A stretch of 64,000 bases of DNA, taken from Haematospirillum jordaniae (GTDB lineage Bacteria > Pseudomonadota > Alphaproteobacteria > Rhodospirillales > Rhodospirillaceae). Position 1 is the first letter of the stretch. The number at the start of each line of letters is the position of its first letter. Both the position numbers and the translations under genes were made by a program. Location: NCBI RefSeq assembly GCF_001611975.1, contig NZ_CP014525.1, positions 364,001 to 428,000 of the forward strand. Reading direction: 5' to 3'. Of this stretch, positions 17,559-26,736 are shown in pieces. Below the pieces are notes generated by a model, which searched no databases, was not told the origin of the DNA, and saw only the letters and a list, made by a program, of their open reading frames with translations.

Positions 17559-18404
17559 ATGCGCAAACTGGCACGTCGTGCCTTGGCTGGCCTTTCATGG
17601 GTCAACCTGGCGGTGATTTCCGGAATTGTTTCCTCCCTGTGTTTTCCAGCTTCAACCCGGGCTGACCGCCTGTCCGAAATAAGAGCCGCGGGCACAATCA
17701 CAGTCGCAACCGAAATGCATTATGCCCCCTTTGATATGTTGGTTGACGGCCAGTACCAAGGCCTGTGTAAAGATCTTTTTGACGAAGTGGCCAAGGATCT
17801 TGGCGTTTCGGTACGCTATGTCGATCTCCCTTGGTCCAGCATTCTGCCCGGTCTGGATGCCGGCAAATTCGATTTTGTGAATGCCCCGGTCACAATAACA
17901 CCGGAGCGTGCGAAGCGTTATGCCTTCACCCTGCCTATCGGCGATGCAACCGTGTCTCTTTTGAAACAGGCAGGTAATGAAGCTATAAAAACACCCAACG
18001 ATATTGTCGGCCTGACAGTCGGTGCCCAGAAAGGATCTGCCGAACTGACACAGCTGAAAGCCCTAGGCACCAGCCTCGGTGGCGTCAGGATCCGGGAATA
18101 TGTCAATATTGATGAAGCCTTGGCTGATCTTGGAACAGGCCGCATTCAGGCCGTTGCCAATGCTCTCCCGCTGCAGGCCTATGCTGCCAGACAACGCCCC
18201 GATCGCTTCGAAATGGTTCTGCCCTCCTTTGGCAAGCCTGGCCACTTCGCATGGCTGGGACGCCGGGACGCTGATTCAGAAAGCCTGATTGAGGCGGTCA
18301 ACACCGCGCTGATGCGCATGCACGAAGATGGACGCTTGGATGCCATCAACACGCGCTGGCTGGGAACGGCTCCCCGCTTGCCCCGTGTCATGCCCCAGCC
18401 CTAG
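17559..18404 (+). CDS. polar amino-acid ABC transporter substrate-binding protein
   Basis: About 281 residues with an N-terminal signal (basic MRKLARRAL, then a hydrophobic segment ending near STRA). The SBP_bac_3 domain begins ITVATEMHYAPFDM, with GLCKDLFDEVAKDLGV and DFVNAPVTITPERA, typical of lysine/arginine/ornithine- or glutamine-type binding proteins. An in-frame ATG 15 bases upstream is an alternative start. Two permease genes follow on the same strand, but no ATPase gene. The ligand cannot be decided from the sequence. Confidence 0.88.
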   Translation: MRKLARRALAGLSWVNLAVISGIVSSLCFPASTRADRLSEIRAAGTITVATEMHYAPFDMLVDGQYQGLCKDLFDEVAKDLGVSVRYVDLPWSSILPGLDAGKFDFVNAPVTITPERAKRYAFTLPIGDATVSLLKQAGNEAIKTPNDIVGLTVGAQKGSAELTQLKALGTSLGGVRIREYVNIDEALADLGTGRIQAVANALPLQAYAARQRPDRFEMVLPSFGKPGHFAWLGRRDADSESLIEAVNTALMRMHEDGRLDAINTRWLGTAPRLPRVMPQP

Positions 18405-18424
18405 CGGCATAGACAGGATCTGCG

Positions 18425-19105
18425 ATGGATACCTCTCTTCAGGTTATAAGCCGTAACATACCTTTTCTCCTCGATGCAGCCGGGTACACGGCCACAGTAT
18501 CAGGGGCTGGTATGATCATAGGCCTAGTGCTTGGAACGGCCCTATGCATTGCCAAGGTTTCCGGCACCACCACCTTGCAGCACACGGTTGGTCTTTATAT
18601 CAGCCTGTTTCGGGGCATCCCTCTTCTGGTCCAAATTCTGGCCCTGTTCTATCTTCTGCCCCATATTGGCATAGACCTTCCGGCATTGGCCTGCGCCATC
18701 CTGAGCGTCGGGCTGTGTGCCGCCGCCTATAACGCCGAGATTCTGCGCAGTGCCGTCCAGTCCATACCGCATGGCCAAGTTGAAGCAGCCTATGCAACGG
18801 GCATGACACGCATCACCCTATGGCGGCGCATCCTGTTGCCACAGGCTGTTCGCATCGGGTTGCCATCCCTGGTGAATGAGCTGGTTCTTCTGATCAAGGC
18901 ATCATCCCTAGCATCAGTTATTGGCATCGCGGAGCTGACCCGCACAGCACAGAACATTGCCGGCCAAACATACCGCCACTTCGAGATCTATGTGACAGCA
19001 GGTGCCCTGTACCTGCTTCTCAGCCTGATCATTGCAACAGCTGGACGCATGGCAGAAAAGCACTTGCTGACCCCATATACCGGAAGAGGCACCAGTGGAC
19101 GCTGA
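18425..19105 (+). CDS. amino-acid ABC transporter permease (HisQ/HisM family), first
   Basis: A 226-residue inner-membrane permease with about five hydrophobic segments. The EAA loop that contacts the ATPase is visible as EAAYATGMTRITLWRRILLPQA (about residues 120-141). FRGIPLLVQILALFYLLP is characteristic of polar amino-acid permeases. It lies 20 bases after the binding-protein gene and overlaps the second permease by 11 bases, so the three are one operon. Confidence 0.93.
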   Translation: MDTSLQVISRNIPFLLDAAGYTATVSGAGMIIGLVLGTALCIAKVSGTTTLQHTVGLYISLFRGIPLLVQILALFYLLPHIGIDLPALACAILSVGLCAAAYNAEILRSAVQSIPHGQVEAAYATGMTRITLWRRILLPQAVRIGLPSLVNELVLLIKASSLASVIGIAELTRTAQNIAGQTYRHFEIYVTAGALYLLLSLIIATAGRMAEKHLLTPYTGRGTSGR

Positions 19106-19772
19106 ACTTTTCCTTGCTTACGCCCCAGCTTTGGCATCCGGTCTTGGTGTTACGGCCCTGTGCTGGATAATGGGATCGACCGGTGCCCTGCTCCTGGGCC
19201 TGGCTGTTGCCTGTTCCATTCAATGGGGAGGCACCATGACAAGACGTCTCCTTGCCAGCCTAACGGAGACAATCCGCGGGATACCACTGCTTATACAACT
19301 GTTCTTGCTGTACTATGGCCTGCCTGAACTCGGACTTATTCTGGAACCTCTGGAGGCTGGCGTGCTTGGCTTTGCCCTCTATGGCTCACCATACTATGCC
19401 GAGGTCTTCCGGGCCGGGTTCCAATCTGTACCTAGGGGACATATTGAAGCCGGCCGCTGCATCGCGCTTTCCGAGGCAACAATCCTGCGGCGGATTATCC
19501 TGCCACACATGCTGGTCTCGATTACTGCCCCGCTGACCAACATCACCATTATCCTGATCAAGGAAACGGCTGTTCTTTCTGTCATCACGGTGCCGGAACT
19601 CTTGTATGAAACCCAGAGCATGGCAGCCGAGACCTTTCACTATGCAGAACCATTCCTGACCTTGGCCTTGTGCTATTGGGGGCTGGTGGAATTCACATCC
19701 TGGATAGGTCGGTGCCTCGAGAGACGGATGATCCGGCACATGGTCCGGCCAAGAGCAACAACACGACCATAA
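19095..19772 (+). CDS. amino-acid ABC transporter permease (HisQ/HisM family), second
   Basis: A 225-residue paralogue of the preceding permease, from a GTG start inside the upstream gene. RGIPLLIQLFLLYYGLPELG and the EAA loop GHIEAGRCIALSEATILRRI show the family. Together with its neighbour it would form the heterodimeric membrane channel. The expected ATP-binding subunit is absent after it; instead a broken phosphatase fragment follows. The ATPase may be encoded elsewhere or shared. Confidence 0.92.
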   Translation: MDAELFLAYAPALASGLGVTALCWIMGSTGALLLGLAVACSIQWGGTMTRRLLASLTETIRGIPLLIQLFLLYYGLPELGLILEPLEAGVLGFALYGSPYYAEVFRAGFQSVPRGHIEAGRCIALSEATILRRIILPHMLVSITAPLTNITIILIKETAVLSVITVPELLYETQSMAAETFHYAEPFLTLALCYWGLVEFTSWIGRCLERRMIRHMVRPRATTRP

Positions 19773-19785
19773 CATTCCCGACAAT

Positions 19786-20022
19786 GTGGTTGCAGATTTC
19801 TACCAAAATGCTTGTCCCCTCTCACAAGGACATCAAGTTCTAAGCGGTATCGTGGAGTTCAATCCTTATGACCCAGATTCCATTCCCAAGAAAAGGACAG
19901 CCCTCGGACGCTTCAAGCACGAAGGCGCAACAACCGTCCTGCACAAAGATGGCCGGGTTGTCGTCTATTCCGGCGATGACCAGCGCTTTGAGTACATTTA
20001 CCGCTTTGTGACAACGCATTAA
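19786..20022 (+). pseudogene. remnant of a PhoX-family (DUF839) phosphatase
   Basis: A 78-codon open frame whose core reads KRTALGRFKHEGATTVL, DGRVVVYSGDDQ and RFEYIYRF. These are the conserved central strands of PhoX/DUF839 calcium-dependent alkaline phosphatases, which are normally 600 or more residues. The frame starts abruptly 14 bases after the permease gene and stops at TAA, with no continuation in any frame. It is best read as a decayed fragment. Family assignment is from memory of the motif. Confidence 0.6.
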
Positions 20023-20496
20023 CAGCAGCAGGCATGCCGGTGCGGCTACGGTCGCACACAGGGATACAGGCAAAGGCTACTCTCAATGGCAGAGAGATGA
20101 TTCCCAGATTGTCCTCTCTGCAAAAAAAATCGAATCACATGCAAAATATATCAACCCTTGATGATGATCATGCTTCCATAAATAGAAAATTTAGATACTA
20201 TCCTTTTGTTACGTTTTGCTGATCGTGTGCCCAGCGCACTTTTTGTTGTGTTACCGGCATCACTGCAAAAACCGTTTTAATCCTGCTGTCCTGGAACGTC
20301 ATGACCCTGACACGTGAATTCTTTCTGCAACGCCGCCGATGCCCGAAGTTCTCCTTCGCGGCAGGCTTTGCTGTCAGGGTCCAGGATTTATAAAGCGTTC
20401 TTCCTGACGATCTGACCCCAACATTGAACCTCCGTCTGAAGGCTTGGAAAAGCGGCCAGACCGGGGCTGGGCGCATGTCTGAAAAGGTTGATCAAC
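20023..20496. other. intergenic region before the arginine-like operon
   Basis: About 470 bases with no convincing gene. The first half is A/T-rich (around 20110-20220) and may hold the promoter of the following operon. The second half contains short repeated CCTGACAC/CTGTCAGG-like words (about 20305 and 20373) that could form a loop. No known riboswitch or ARG-box was identified. Confidence 0.4.
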
Positions 20497-21546
20497 ATGA
20501 CCACACAAAATATCCAGATTGATAAAATCGCCTCTGTCACAAAGAATCTTGGACTAAGACATCAAGAGGAACTGACAAACCAGCTTTCCTGCCGCATAGG
20601 TACAGTGCTGGCAGCCGAAGTTCTGGAAGACAAAAAGCTCTACAACACACTTGAGCTCCCTTCTGGCCGTATGTCTCTTCTGAAGAAAGGAGACATTATT
20701 GCCTGCGCACTGGGGCAACGTATGGCCCTCAAGGGGTTTGCCGGCCACCTGCCTAGCTCGCTCAAGGTCAATGATACTATTCACCTGCTCAACGCGGGCG
20801 GTGTCGCCGGGATCTGCACATCGGCCAATGTACAGGAAGTGGGCGAGCCCCTAAGAATCCGTGTTCTGGGCGGTATCGTGCGACACAACGCGCTACTGAA
20901 CATATCCGACGAAACCGTGTTCACCCCCCTTGATATCATGAAAGCAGATACGCCTCTGATCATCACCACTGGCACATCGATGGACAGTGGAAAAACAACG
21001 GTCGCAGCGGAAATCATCAAAACCCTTACCCGTATCGGCATGAATCTTGCGGGAACAAAGGTAACCGGGGTGGGGTTGCAGCGTGATACCTACAAAATGC
21101 AGGACCATGGCGTAAAAGAGACGGTATCGTTCGTTGATTGCGGCATAACATCTACTGCCAACTTGGATGATACGACAGTCATCCAGATTGCCAAGGGTGC
21201 CATCGAATATCTGAGCCTCGGGAAACCCGATGCCATTATTGTCGAATTCGGCGATGGGCTTTTGGGGCGCTATGGTGTCGCAGCAATCCTGAAAGACACC
21301 CAGATTCAGGCGAACATCCGCCTGCATATCGGCTGTGCCCGTGACCCTGCCGGAGCCATTATGCTGGCACGTGAATGTGCCACCATGGGGGTTCCCCTTG
21401 ATATCATCAGCGGTCCGGTAACAGACAACCAGGTCGGTCAGGATCTAATCCGTGAACATCTGCCCGGTATTCTGACCTACAACGCCTTTCACCCGCACAA
21501 TGACTGGCTTGATCTTGTCATCAAACGCTGGTCCGCAGCAGCGTAG
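20497..21546 (+). CDS. P-loop protein heading an arginine-type operon (DUF1611/DgcN-like?), function unknown
   Basis: A 349-residue protein. The N-terminal half (1-150) is beta-rich and unrecognised. The C-terminal half is a P-loop domain with GTSMDSGKTT (Walker A, about 159-168), an IIVEFGDGLLGRYG stretch and IHIGCARDPAGA. The shape resembles DUF1611 proteins (DgcN acts as an N-acetyltransferase on D-glutamate) and BioD-like NTPases, but the link is tentative. The ATG at 20497 follows AAAAGG; an in-frame TTG lies three codons upstream. argC-, argB-, argD- and argF-like genes follow immediately, so a role in making or activating acetylglutamate is an inference from context. Confidence 0.6.
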   Translation: MTTQNIQIDKIASVTKNLGLRHQEELTNQLSCRIGTVLAAEVLEDKKLYNTLELPSGRMSLLKKGDIIACALGQRMALKGFAGHLPSSLKVNDTIHLLNAGGVAGICTSANVQEVGEPLRIRVLGGIVRHNALLNISDETVFTPLDIMKADTPLIITTGTSMDSGKTTVAAEIIKTLTRIGMNLAGTKVTGVGLQRDTYKMQDHGVKETVSFVDCGITSTANLDDTTVIQIAKGAIEYLSLGKPDAIIVEFGDGLLGRYGVAAILKDTQIQANIRLHIGCARDPAGAIMLARECATMGVPLDIISGPVTDNQVGQDLIREHLPGILTYNAFHPHNDWLDLVIKRWSAAA

Positions 21547-21578
21547 GAGTCAGCGATAATAACTTGGGATTTCCGGTT

Positions 21579-22604
21579 ATGAGCATCACAAAAATCAGGG
21601 CTTCCATCGTTGGTATCACCGGCTATACCGGCGTGGAGCTTTTACGGATCTTACTGGCACACCCCAATGTCAGGATTGCGCAACTTACCGCGCGCGTGGA
21701 ACAAGAAACCCCTATTGGTGAGATCTTCCCTCACCTTGCACATCTGCCACACATCGTCACGCCTTGCCCAACCGATATACTGATTGCAGACAGCGATGTG
21801 GTCTTCATCTGCCTGCCACACAAAGCGGCGCAGAACATCGTGGCTGAACTGCACGGAAAGGTAAAAGTCATCGATCTTTCAGCCGATTACCGACTGGACG
21901 ATATAGAACAGTACGAGAAATACTACGGTCCGCACAGACATCCCCATCTGCTGAGGGAAGTCGTCTACGGTGTCCCAGAAATCAGCGGACACACGGCAAT
22001 AGCCGGCGCCTCCACCGTATCAAACCCCGGCTGCTTCGCTCTCCTTATGCAGCTTATGCTGCTGCCGTTCAGGGGGCACATTGCACAAGCCGATCTTTTT
22101 GCCATAACCGGATCGAGTGGTGCCGGGAAAACGGCGTCAGACACAACACATCACCCTGTCCGCAGCCATAACCTGAAGTCCTACAGCATCAATACGCACC
22201 GTCATATTGCAGAAATTGCGCGCGGGGCAGGCATAACGGAAGCACAGCTGAACTTTGTGCCAAGCTCGGGCCCCTTTGTACGCGGTATCTTCGCACAAGG
22301 CTTCGTGACGCTAAACAGCCGATCTACAGCCCCGGCCTCCCTCCTGCCAAGAAAAGAAAATCCCGGACCCTACACAAAAGCACCGTTTATCCGCCTACAA
22401 GAGACGGTAGAGGCGGCTCATGTCGTGGGATCAAACTACTGTGATCTCAGCTATCAGCTTGGCAAAAACGGACAGATTCTGGTTCAGGGTGCGCTGGACA
22501 ACGTTGTGAAAGGTGCCGGCGGAAACGCTATTCAGAACATGAATATCATGTTCGGACTGAGTGAAACGACAGGGCTGGATACGCTTGCACCCGTGTACCC
22601 GTAG
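21579..22604 (+). CDS. argC: N-acetyl-gamma-glutamyl-phosphate reductase
   Basis: A 341-residue enzyme with the NADP-binding GITGYTGVELLRIL, the catalytic Cys in VSNPGCFALL, and the GSSGAGK and PSSGPFVRGI regions. It reduces acetylglutamyl phosphate to the semialdehyde in arginine synthesis. The ATG at 21579 is preferred over a TTG 15 bases upstream. It lies 32 bases after the P-loop gene and 38 bases before the kinase gene. It could act on a related LysW- or other-linked substrate, but the context supports the arginine route. Confidence 0.88.
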   Translation: MSITKIRASIVGITGYTGVELLRILLAHPNVRIAQLTARVEQETPIGEIFPHLAHLPHIVTPCPTDILIADSDVVFICLPHKAAQNIVAELHGKVKVIDLSADYRLDDIEQYEKYYGPHRHPHLLREVVYGVPEISGHTAIAGASTVSNPGCFALLMQLMLLPFRGHIAQADLFAITGSSGAGKTASDTTHHPVRSHNLKSYSINTHRHIAEIARGAGITEAQLNFVPSSGPFVRGIFAQGFVTLNSRSTAPASLLPRKENPGPYTKAPFIRLQETVEAAHVVGSNYCDLSYQLGKNGQILVQGALDNVVKGAGGNAIQNMNIMFGLSETTGLDTLAPVYP

Positions 22605-22642
22605 CCACAACACACCAGCCGCACAGGACATCAGGCAACGGT

Positions 22643-23635
22643 ATGAAAAGGATAAAAACGGTGACAACACTCAAGACAGGGACCGGGGCTGATCTGCTGC
22701 CCGATAAACCAGACATCCGGAAAGCAAACAAAACAGTAATGCCCCAGTTTTGCATCAATGCCTTCTACGAACGTAAATTCCGTGACACCCTGTTCGTTAT
22801 AAAAGCCGGCGGCAGGGTCATAGAAAATGATACTGCACGACAGAACCTTCTGGAAAATATACGGGACTTGACCCTGCATGGCGTAAGGGTTCTGCTGGTT
22901 TACGGTGGCGGCTCTGCCATGGATGCAGAGGCAGAAAAACGCGGCATCACCATAAACAAGCACCAAGGACGCCGCATCACAACGCCGGATGACCTGAATG
23001 TCATGATCGATGTTCTGGGAGGACGCCTCTCGCTTGCAGTCTATCAGGCAATGGCACGGGCCAGTCTGGAAGGCATAAGCCTGAATGCGGTACCACCAGA
23101 CTGGATGAATGTGGAACTCCGCCCAAAGGTACCGGTTGATTTTGGCCTGGTGGGCGATATCAACACTGTAGCTGCCCGTCCGCTGCAACGCCTGTTCAAG
23201 GTGACACGTTTTGTCGCCTGCCCCTGCCTGGCCATGACAGAAGATCATCACCTTGTGAATATCAATGCCGACACCGTTGCCACAGCACTGGCGATTGGTA
23301 CACAGGCGCAGAAACTGATCTTCCTCTCTGATGTTGATGGTGTGCAGGTTCAGGGAGAAACCGCCCTGATGATTATGGCAGAGGATATTCCGGGGCTGAT
23401 TGCCAACGGCACCGCAACAGGAGGCATGAAAGTCAAGCTGGAGAACTGCCTAAAAGCCTTACATGGCGGGGTCCGCCGCATTCACCTGATTTCCGGACTG
23501 CGAAGAGACGCCCTGAGAAAGGAAATCTACGAACCTGTCAGCCCCGGCACCATGCTGATCAGGGAATCCGAACGCATGCATTACCTGAATGAAATCGAGG
23601 CCCAGGCGGCTTTAGGTGGGGAGCTGGCAGGGTAA
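22643..23635 (+). CDS. argB: divergent acetylglutamate kinase-like protein
   Basis: A 330-residue amino-acid kinase. It shows FVIKAGGRVIEN and LLVYGGGSAMD near the start, then NINADTVATALAIG, LIFLSDVDGV and GGMKVKLENCL, the ATP and metal sites of ArgB. A 50-residue N-terminal extension precedes the domain. The substrate-binding middle (VPPDWMNVELRP) departs from standard ArgB, where GLSGKD-like sequence is expected. By position and fold it phosphorylates acetylglutamate or a close analogue. argD starts three bases after the stop. Confidence 0.75.
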   Translation: MKRIKTVTTLKTGTGADLLPDKPDIRKANKTVMPQFCINAFYERKFRDTLFVIKAGGRVIENDTARQNLLENIRDLTLHGVRVLLVYGGGSAMDAEAEKRGITINKHQGRRITTPDDLNVMIDVLGGRLSLAVYQAMARASLEGISLNAVPPDWMNVELRPKVPVDFGLVGDINTVAARPLQRLFKVTRFVACPCLAMTEDHHLVNINADTVATALAIGTQAQKLIFLSDVDGVQVQGETALMIMAEDIPGLIANGTATGGMKVKLENCLKALHGGVRRIHLISGLRRDALRKEIYEPVSPGTMLIRESERMHYLNEIEAQAALGGELAG

Positions 23636-23637
23636 CA

Positions 23638-24855
23638 ATGGCAAGCACAACACAAGATCTCATCGACCACACCTTTAATCTCTTGGTCAGAACCTATGAA
23701 CCCCAGCCCGTGGCGATGGATTACGGATGTGGCATCTACGTCTATGATACCGAGGGGAAGAGGTATATCGACTGTGCTGCTGGCATAGCGGTAGCCTCCC
23801 TTGGACATGCGCATCCCGCTGTACTCAACGCCCTGCAAACACAAGGCAGGCGGCTGATGGCTGTCCAGAATTCCTACGCAACACCGGAAAGGCTAAAAGC
23901 CGCAGAACTGATCGTCACAACATCCTGTATTGATCGCGTATACTTCTGCAATTCCGGGACCGAAAGTGTCGAAGCGGCCCTGAAATGCGCCCGCAAGTGG
24001 GCCAGCGAAACAAAGGGCACCGCCTGCAACGAAATTATCACATTCCGGAATTCGTTCCACGGACGAACCTATGGCGCCGCCAGCGTAACAGAGAAATGCC
24101 ACGCCCAACCATTCTTTGGCCCCTATCTCCCCGGCATCAAATGGGCCAAGTTCAATAATCTTGAGAGTGTGAACACCCTGATATCGGACAAGACCGCCGC
24201 GATCCTTGTCGAACCCGTGCAGGGTGAAGGGGGGCTGACTGTGGCCAAGCCGGCATTCCTGCACGGACTGCGAGCGCTGTGTAATGCGCATGACATCTGC
24301 CTGATCTTTGACGAGGTGCAGTCCGGCTTCGGAAGACTCGGTTTTCTGCATGCACATCAAGCCTTTCCCGACGAGAATGGCGCTATACCCGAACCGGATA
24401 TCATCACCTGGGCCAAGGGCATGGGCGGGGGATTCCCTGTCGGGGCCATGGGAGCAAGGGAACGGTTTGGACAAGCCCTTGTTCCCGGTACACATGGTTC
24501 CACCTATGGCGGAAATCCTCTCGCATGCGCGGTGGCCCATGCTGTCATTTCGGAAATACAAAAACCCGGCTTCCTGGAACAGGTCAGGGGTGTTGGGAAA
24601 GTTCTGCAGAGCGGCCTGCACAGGCTGCAAAGAAAAAGCACCCTGATCAGCGATGTTCGGGGAAAGGGGCTGATGATCGGGATGGAAACCCCCATGGAGG
24701 TCAAATCACTGATCCATGCCCTGCGGTCCAACGGACTGATGACCACCCAAGTCGGAAAGAACACGGTGCGCATAACGCCACCACTAACCATGACCAACGA
24801 CCAGGCACAGGATGTTCTGGAGATCATTGAGAAAACACTGGGAGACCTTCAATGA
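23638..24855 (+). CDS. argD: acetylornithine aminotransferase
   Basis: A 405-residue class III PLP-dependent transaminase. It shows NSGTESVEAALKCARK, the PLP-binding Lys in TWAKGMGGGFPVGAMGA, IFDEVQSGFGRLG, and PGTHGSTYGGNPLACAVA. It converts acetylglutamate semialdehyde to acetylornithine with glutamate. It overlaps argF by ATGA. In many alphaproteobacteria argD-argF sit before hslO, but here hslO is 29 kb away and these genes are in a different operon. Confidence 0.92.
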   Translation: MASTTQDLIDHTFNLLVRTYEPQPVAMDYGCGIYVYDTEGKRYIDCAAGIAVASLGHAHPAVLNALQTQGRRLMAVQNSYATPERLKAAELIVTTSCIDRVYFCNSGTESVEAALKCARKWASETKGTACNEIITFRNSFHGRTYGAASVTEKCHAQPFFGPYLPGIKWAKFNNLESVNTLISDKTAAILVEPVQGEGGLTVAKPAFLHGLRALCNAHDICLIFDEVQSGFGRLGFLHAHQAFPDENGAIPEPDIITWAKGMGGGFPVGAMGARERFGQALVPGTHGSTYGGNPLACAVAHAVISEIQKPGFLEQVRGVGKVLQSGLHRLQRKSTLISDVRGKGLMIGMETPMEVKSLIHALRSNGLMTTQVGKNTVRITPPLTMTNDQAQDVLEIIEKTLGDLQ

Positions 24856-25784
24856 CACCAAACCCACCACGGCACTTCATAAACCTGTCAGAGATTCCGC
24901 CCGGCACACTGCGTGGTCTTATCCAGCATGCACGTCAGCTGAAAGCTCTCAAACACCAGCCGCCTCAAATGTTTGCTGGTCTTTCTCTTGCCATGTTGTT
25001 TGACAAGCGATCAACACGCACACGCGTATCCTTTGAAGTAGCGATGAAACAGCTTGGTGGCCACAGCGTCGTGATGAGCAAAGAGGAATCCCAGATAGGT
25101 GGTGCTGAGAGCATTGAAAGCACCGCCAAGGTCCTGTCCCGGTTTGTTGATGCCATCATGGTGCGCATGAGCAACCACAGAGCACTGGAAGAGCTGGCCC
25201 GCCATGCCACCATTCCGGTGATCAATGGTATGACAGATCGCTCACATCCCTGCCAGATCATCGCCTCCCTGATGACGATCGAGGAACACTTGGGCAGCAT
25301 CAACGGGCGTAAACTGGCTTGGTTCGGGGATTACAACAACGTTGCCAGAACATATGCACTCGCAGCGCCCCTGTTCGGGTATGAGATGGTTGTCAGCGGA
25401 CCGAAAGAGGTCATGCCTCCTTCTCCCGACTTTCCTTATGAGCCAGACCCAAAGAAAGCCGCCCGTCATGCCGATGTCCTGATCACCGACACGTGGGTAT
25501 CCATGGGACAGGAAGGTAAGGGCATTGAGCCGTTCTGGCCCTATCAGGTCAACAGAACCCTGATGTCACTGGCACAGCCCCACGCTATTTTCACGCACTG
25601 CCTGCCGATCCACGAGTGGGAAGAAGTATCCGAAGAGGTCGCAAAATCATCAGCATCTGTCATATACGATGAGGCAGAAAACCGCCTGCACGCCCAGAAA
25701 GCTGTTCTGGCATGGTGTCTGGAAGACGCGGGGGTCAAGATTCCCCGACCGGAACACAGTCACATGGAGCGCAACCCGTCATAA
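24852..25784 (+). CDS. argF: ornithine carbamoyltransferase
   Basis: A 310-residue transferase with the carbamoyl-phosphate site DKRSTRTRVSF, DRSHPCQ, the ornithine loop DTWVSMGQE and the HCLP motif. The motif order fits ornithine rather than acetylornithine carbamoyltransferase. The HCLPIHEWEEV and GDYNNV segments differ from the usual HCLPAHRGEEV and GDGNNV, so the protein is diverged. It is the last gene of the operon and is followed by a 10-bp inverted repeat. Confidence 0.9.
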   Translation: MTPNPPRHFINLSEIPPGTLRGLIQHARQLKALKHQPPQMFAGLSLAMLFDKRSTRTRVSFEVAMKQLGGHSVVMSKEESQIGGAESIESTAKVLSRFVDAIMVRMSNHRALEELARHATIPVINGMTDRSHPCQIIASLMTIEEHLGSINGRKLAWFGDYNNVARTYALAAPLFGYEMVVSGPKEVMPPSPDFPYEPDPKKAARHADVLITDTWVSMGQEGKGIEPFWPYQVNRTLMSLAQPHAIFTHCLPIHEWEEVSEEVAKSSASVIYDEAENRLHAQKAVLAWCLEDAGVKIPRPEHSHMERNPS

Positions 25785-25806
25785 CGATACCGTCCGAACA
25801 AAGTAT

Positions 25807-25843
25807 CCGCCTTCTGCCCTTCCGGCGACAGGACAGAAGGCGG
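25807..25843 (+). terminator. inverted repeat after argF, possible terminator
   Basis: A perfect 10-bp stem CCGCCTTCTG/CAGAAGGCGG with a 17-base loop begins 22 bases after the argF stop. There is no T-run after it, so it may stabilise the 3' end or stop transcription with Rho. Confidence 0.55.
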
Positions 25844-25929
25844 AGCAACAGACCACTTTGTTTCCGGACTGGGTACCGTGTGTCACATGACCGCATTCAC
25901 AGCCCCAAAAAGATGCTTTTCTGTCACCA

Positions 25930-26736
25930 TCACGAATATTCAGGAACCCGCTCGTCCTGCCGGTCATACGCTGCCGTTATCTTTTCCTGATAATTGTTCA
26001 CCCAGCGCCGCTTCTTGTCATCATATCGCCAGTAACGACTGCTCTTGATGCCGCATTTTACTAAAAACTGAAGCTTCCACCTGCACGACGTCAGAAGATG
26101 ACCATAAGGCGTATAGCGCTTGTAATCATTGTAGTCTTCCTCAAGACCGCAAGCTGATGCCCGTTCTTTCAGCCGTTCAAAACGCGCAACATAGCTGCAC
26201 ATTCTATCGGCCATCTTCTGCTGATTATCATCGTCAAGGCCTCTAATTGCAGACTGATCAAGGAATCTTAGGCTCTGGATTGTCTTTTCAACATCCTCTT
26301 CCCCATACCCTGACAAATCGAAACGGCTGAAGGACGGATCTGCACATTCACGGATCATAAGCGCGTGCCGTTGCAATTGCCGATCAAGACTTGCCAGATG
26401 CCCCCTGAAGTCACTTCTTTCCATATTTCTGAGTTCCTCCTTAAAGATTTTCGTCTGCTCCTCGACCTCCCCGCGCTGCAACTCCATTTCCTTTTTTTGC
26501 AGACTCAAAGCCCTTTGCTGGAGAATGACAGCAACAAGCGCCCATATCAGGGCCAAGGGAGAGAAAAAGCCTGAGATAAATTCCCCCCGTTCATCCAGCG
26601 GCATTCCACGCCACGTCTTTATACCCGCCCCCGGTGAATATAATTCATATGCAAACACAATCATGCACAGAAGCGAAAGCGCTGCGGCTAACCAGAACAC
26701 TGTTAATCGAAAATCACGGTCTGTTTTATGGATCAT
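25930..26736 (-). CDS. two-helix membrane protein with coiled coil, unknown function
   Basis: A 268-residue protein. Transmembrane helices are predicted at about residues 10-30 and 55-73, followed by a coiled coil (QQRALSLQKKEMELQRGEV, about 72-105) and a charged C-terminal domain. The GEFISGFFSPLALIWALVAV segment with a Q/E-rich coiled coil is seen in many small accessory membrane proteins, some called putative phage abortive infection proteins, but this is only a resemblance. Codon use looks more A/T-rich than in its neighbours, and the gene lies beside a tRNA gene, which hints at acquisition. No partner gene is present. Confidence 0.7.
   Translation of the reverse strand: MIHKTDRDFRLTVFWLAAALSLLCMIVFAYELYSPGAGIKTWRGMPLDERGEFISGFFSPLALIWALVAVILQQRALSLQKKEMELQRGEVEEQTKIFKEELRNMERSDFRGHLASLDRQLQRHALMIRECADPSFSRFDLSGYGEEDVEKTIQSLRFLDQSAIRGLDDDNQQKMADRMCSYVARFERLKERASACGLEEDYNDYKRYTPYGHLLTSCRWKLQFLVKCGIKSSRYWRYDDKKRRWVNNYQEKITAAYDRQDERVPEYS

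Noticed and set aside
25809..25843. Attachment-site interpretation of the inverted repeat after argF
   Set aside because: No second copy or integrase gene is present; a transcript-end hairpin explains it better.
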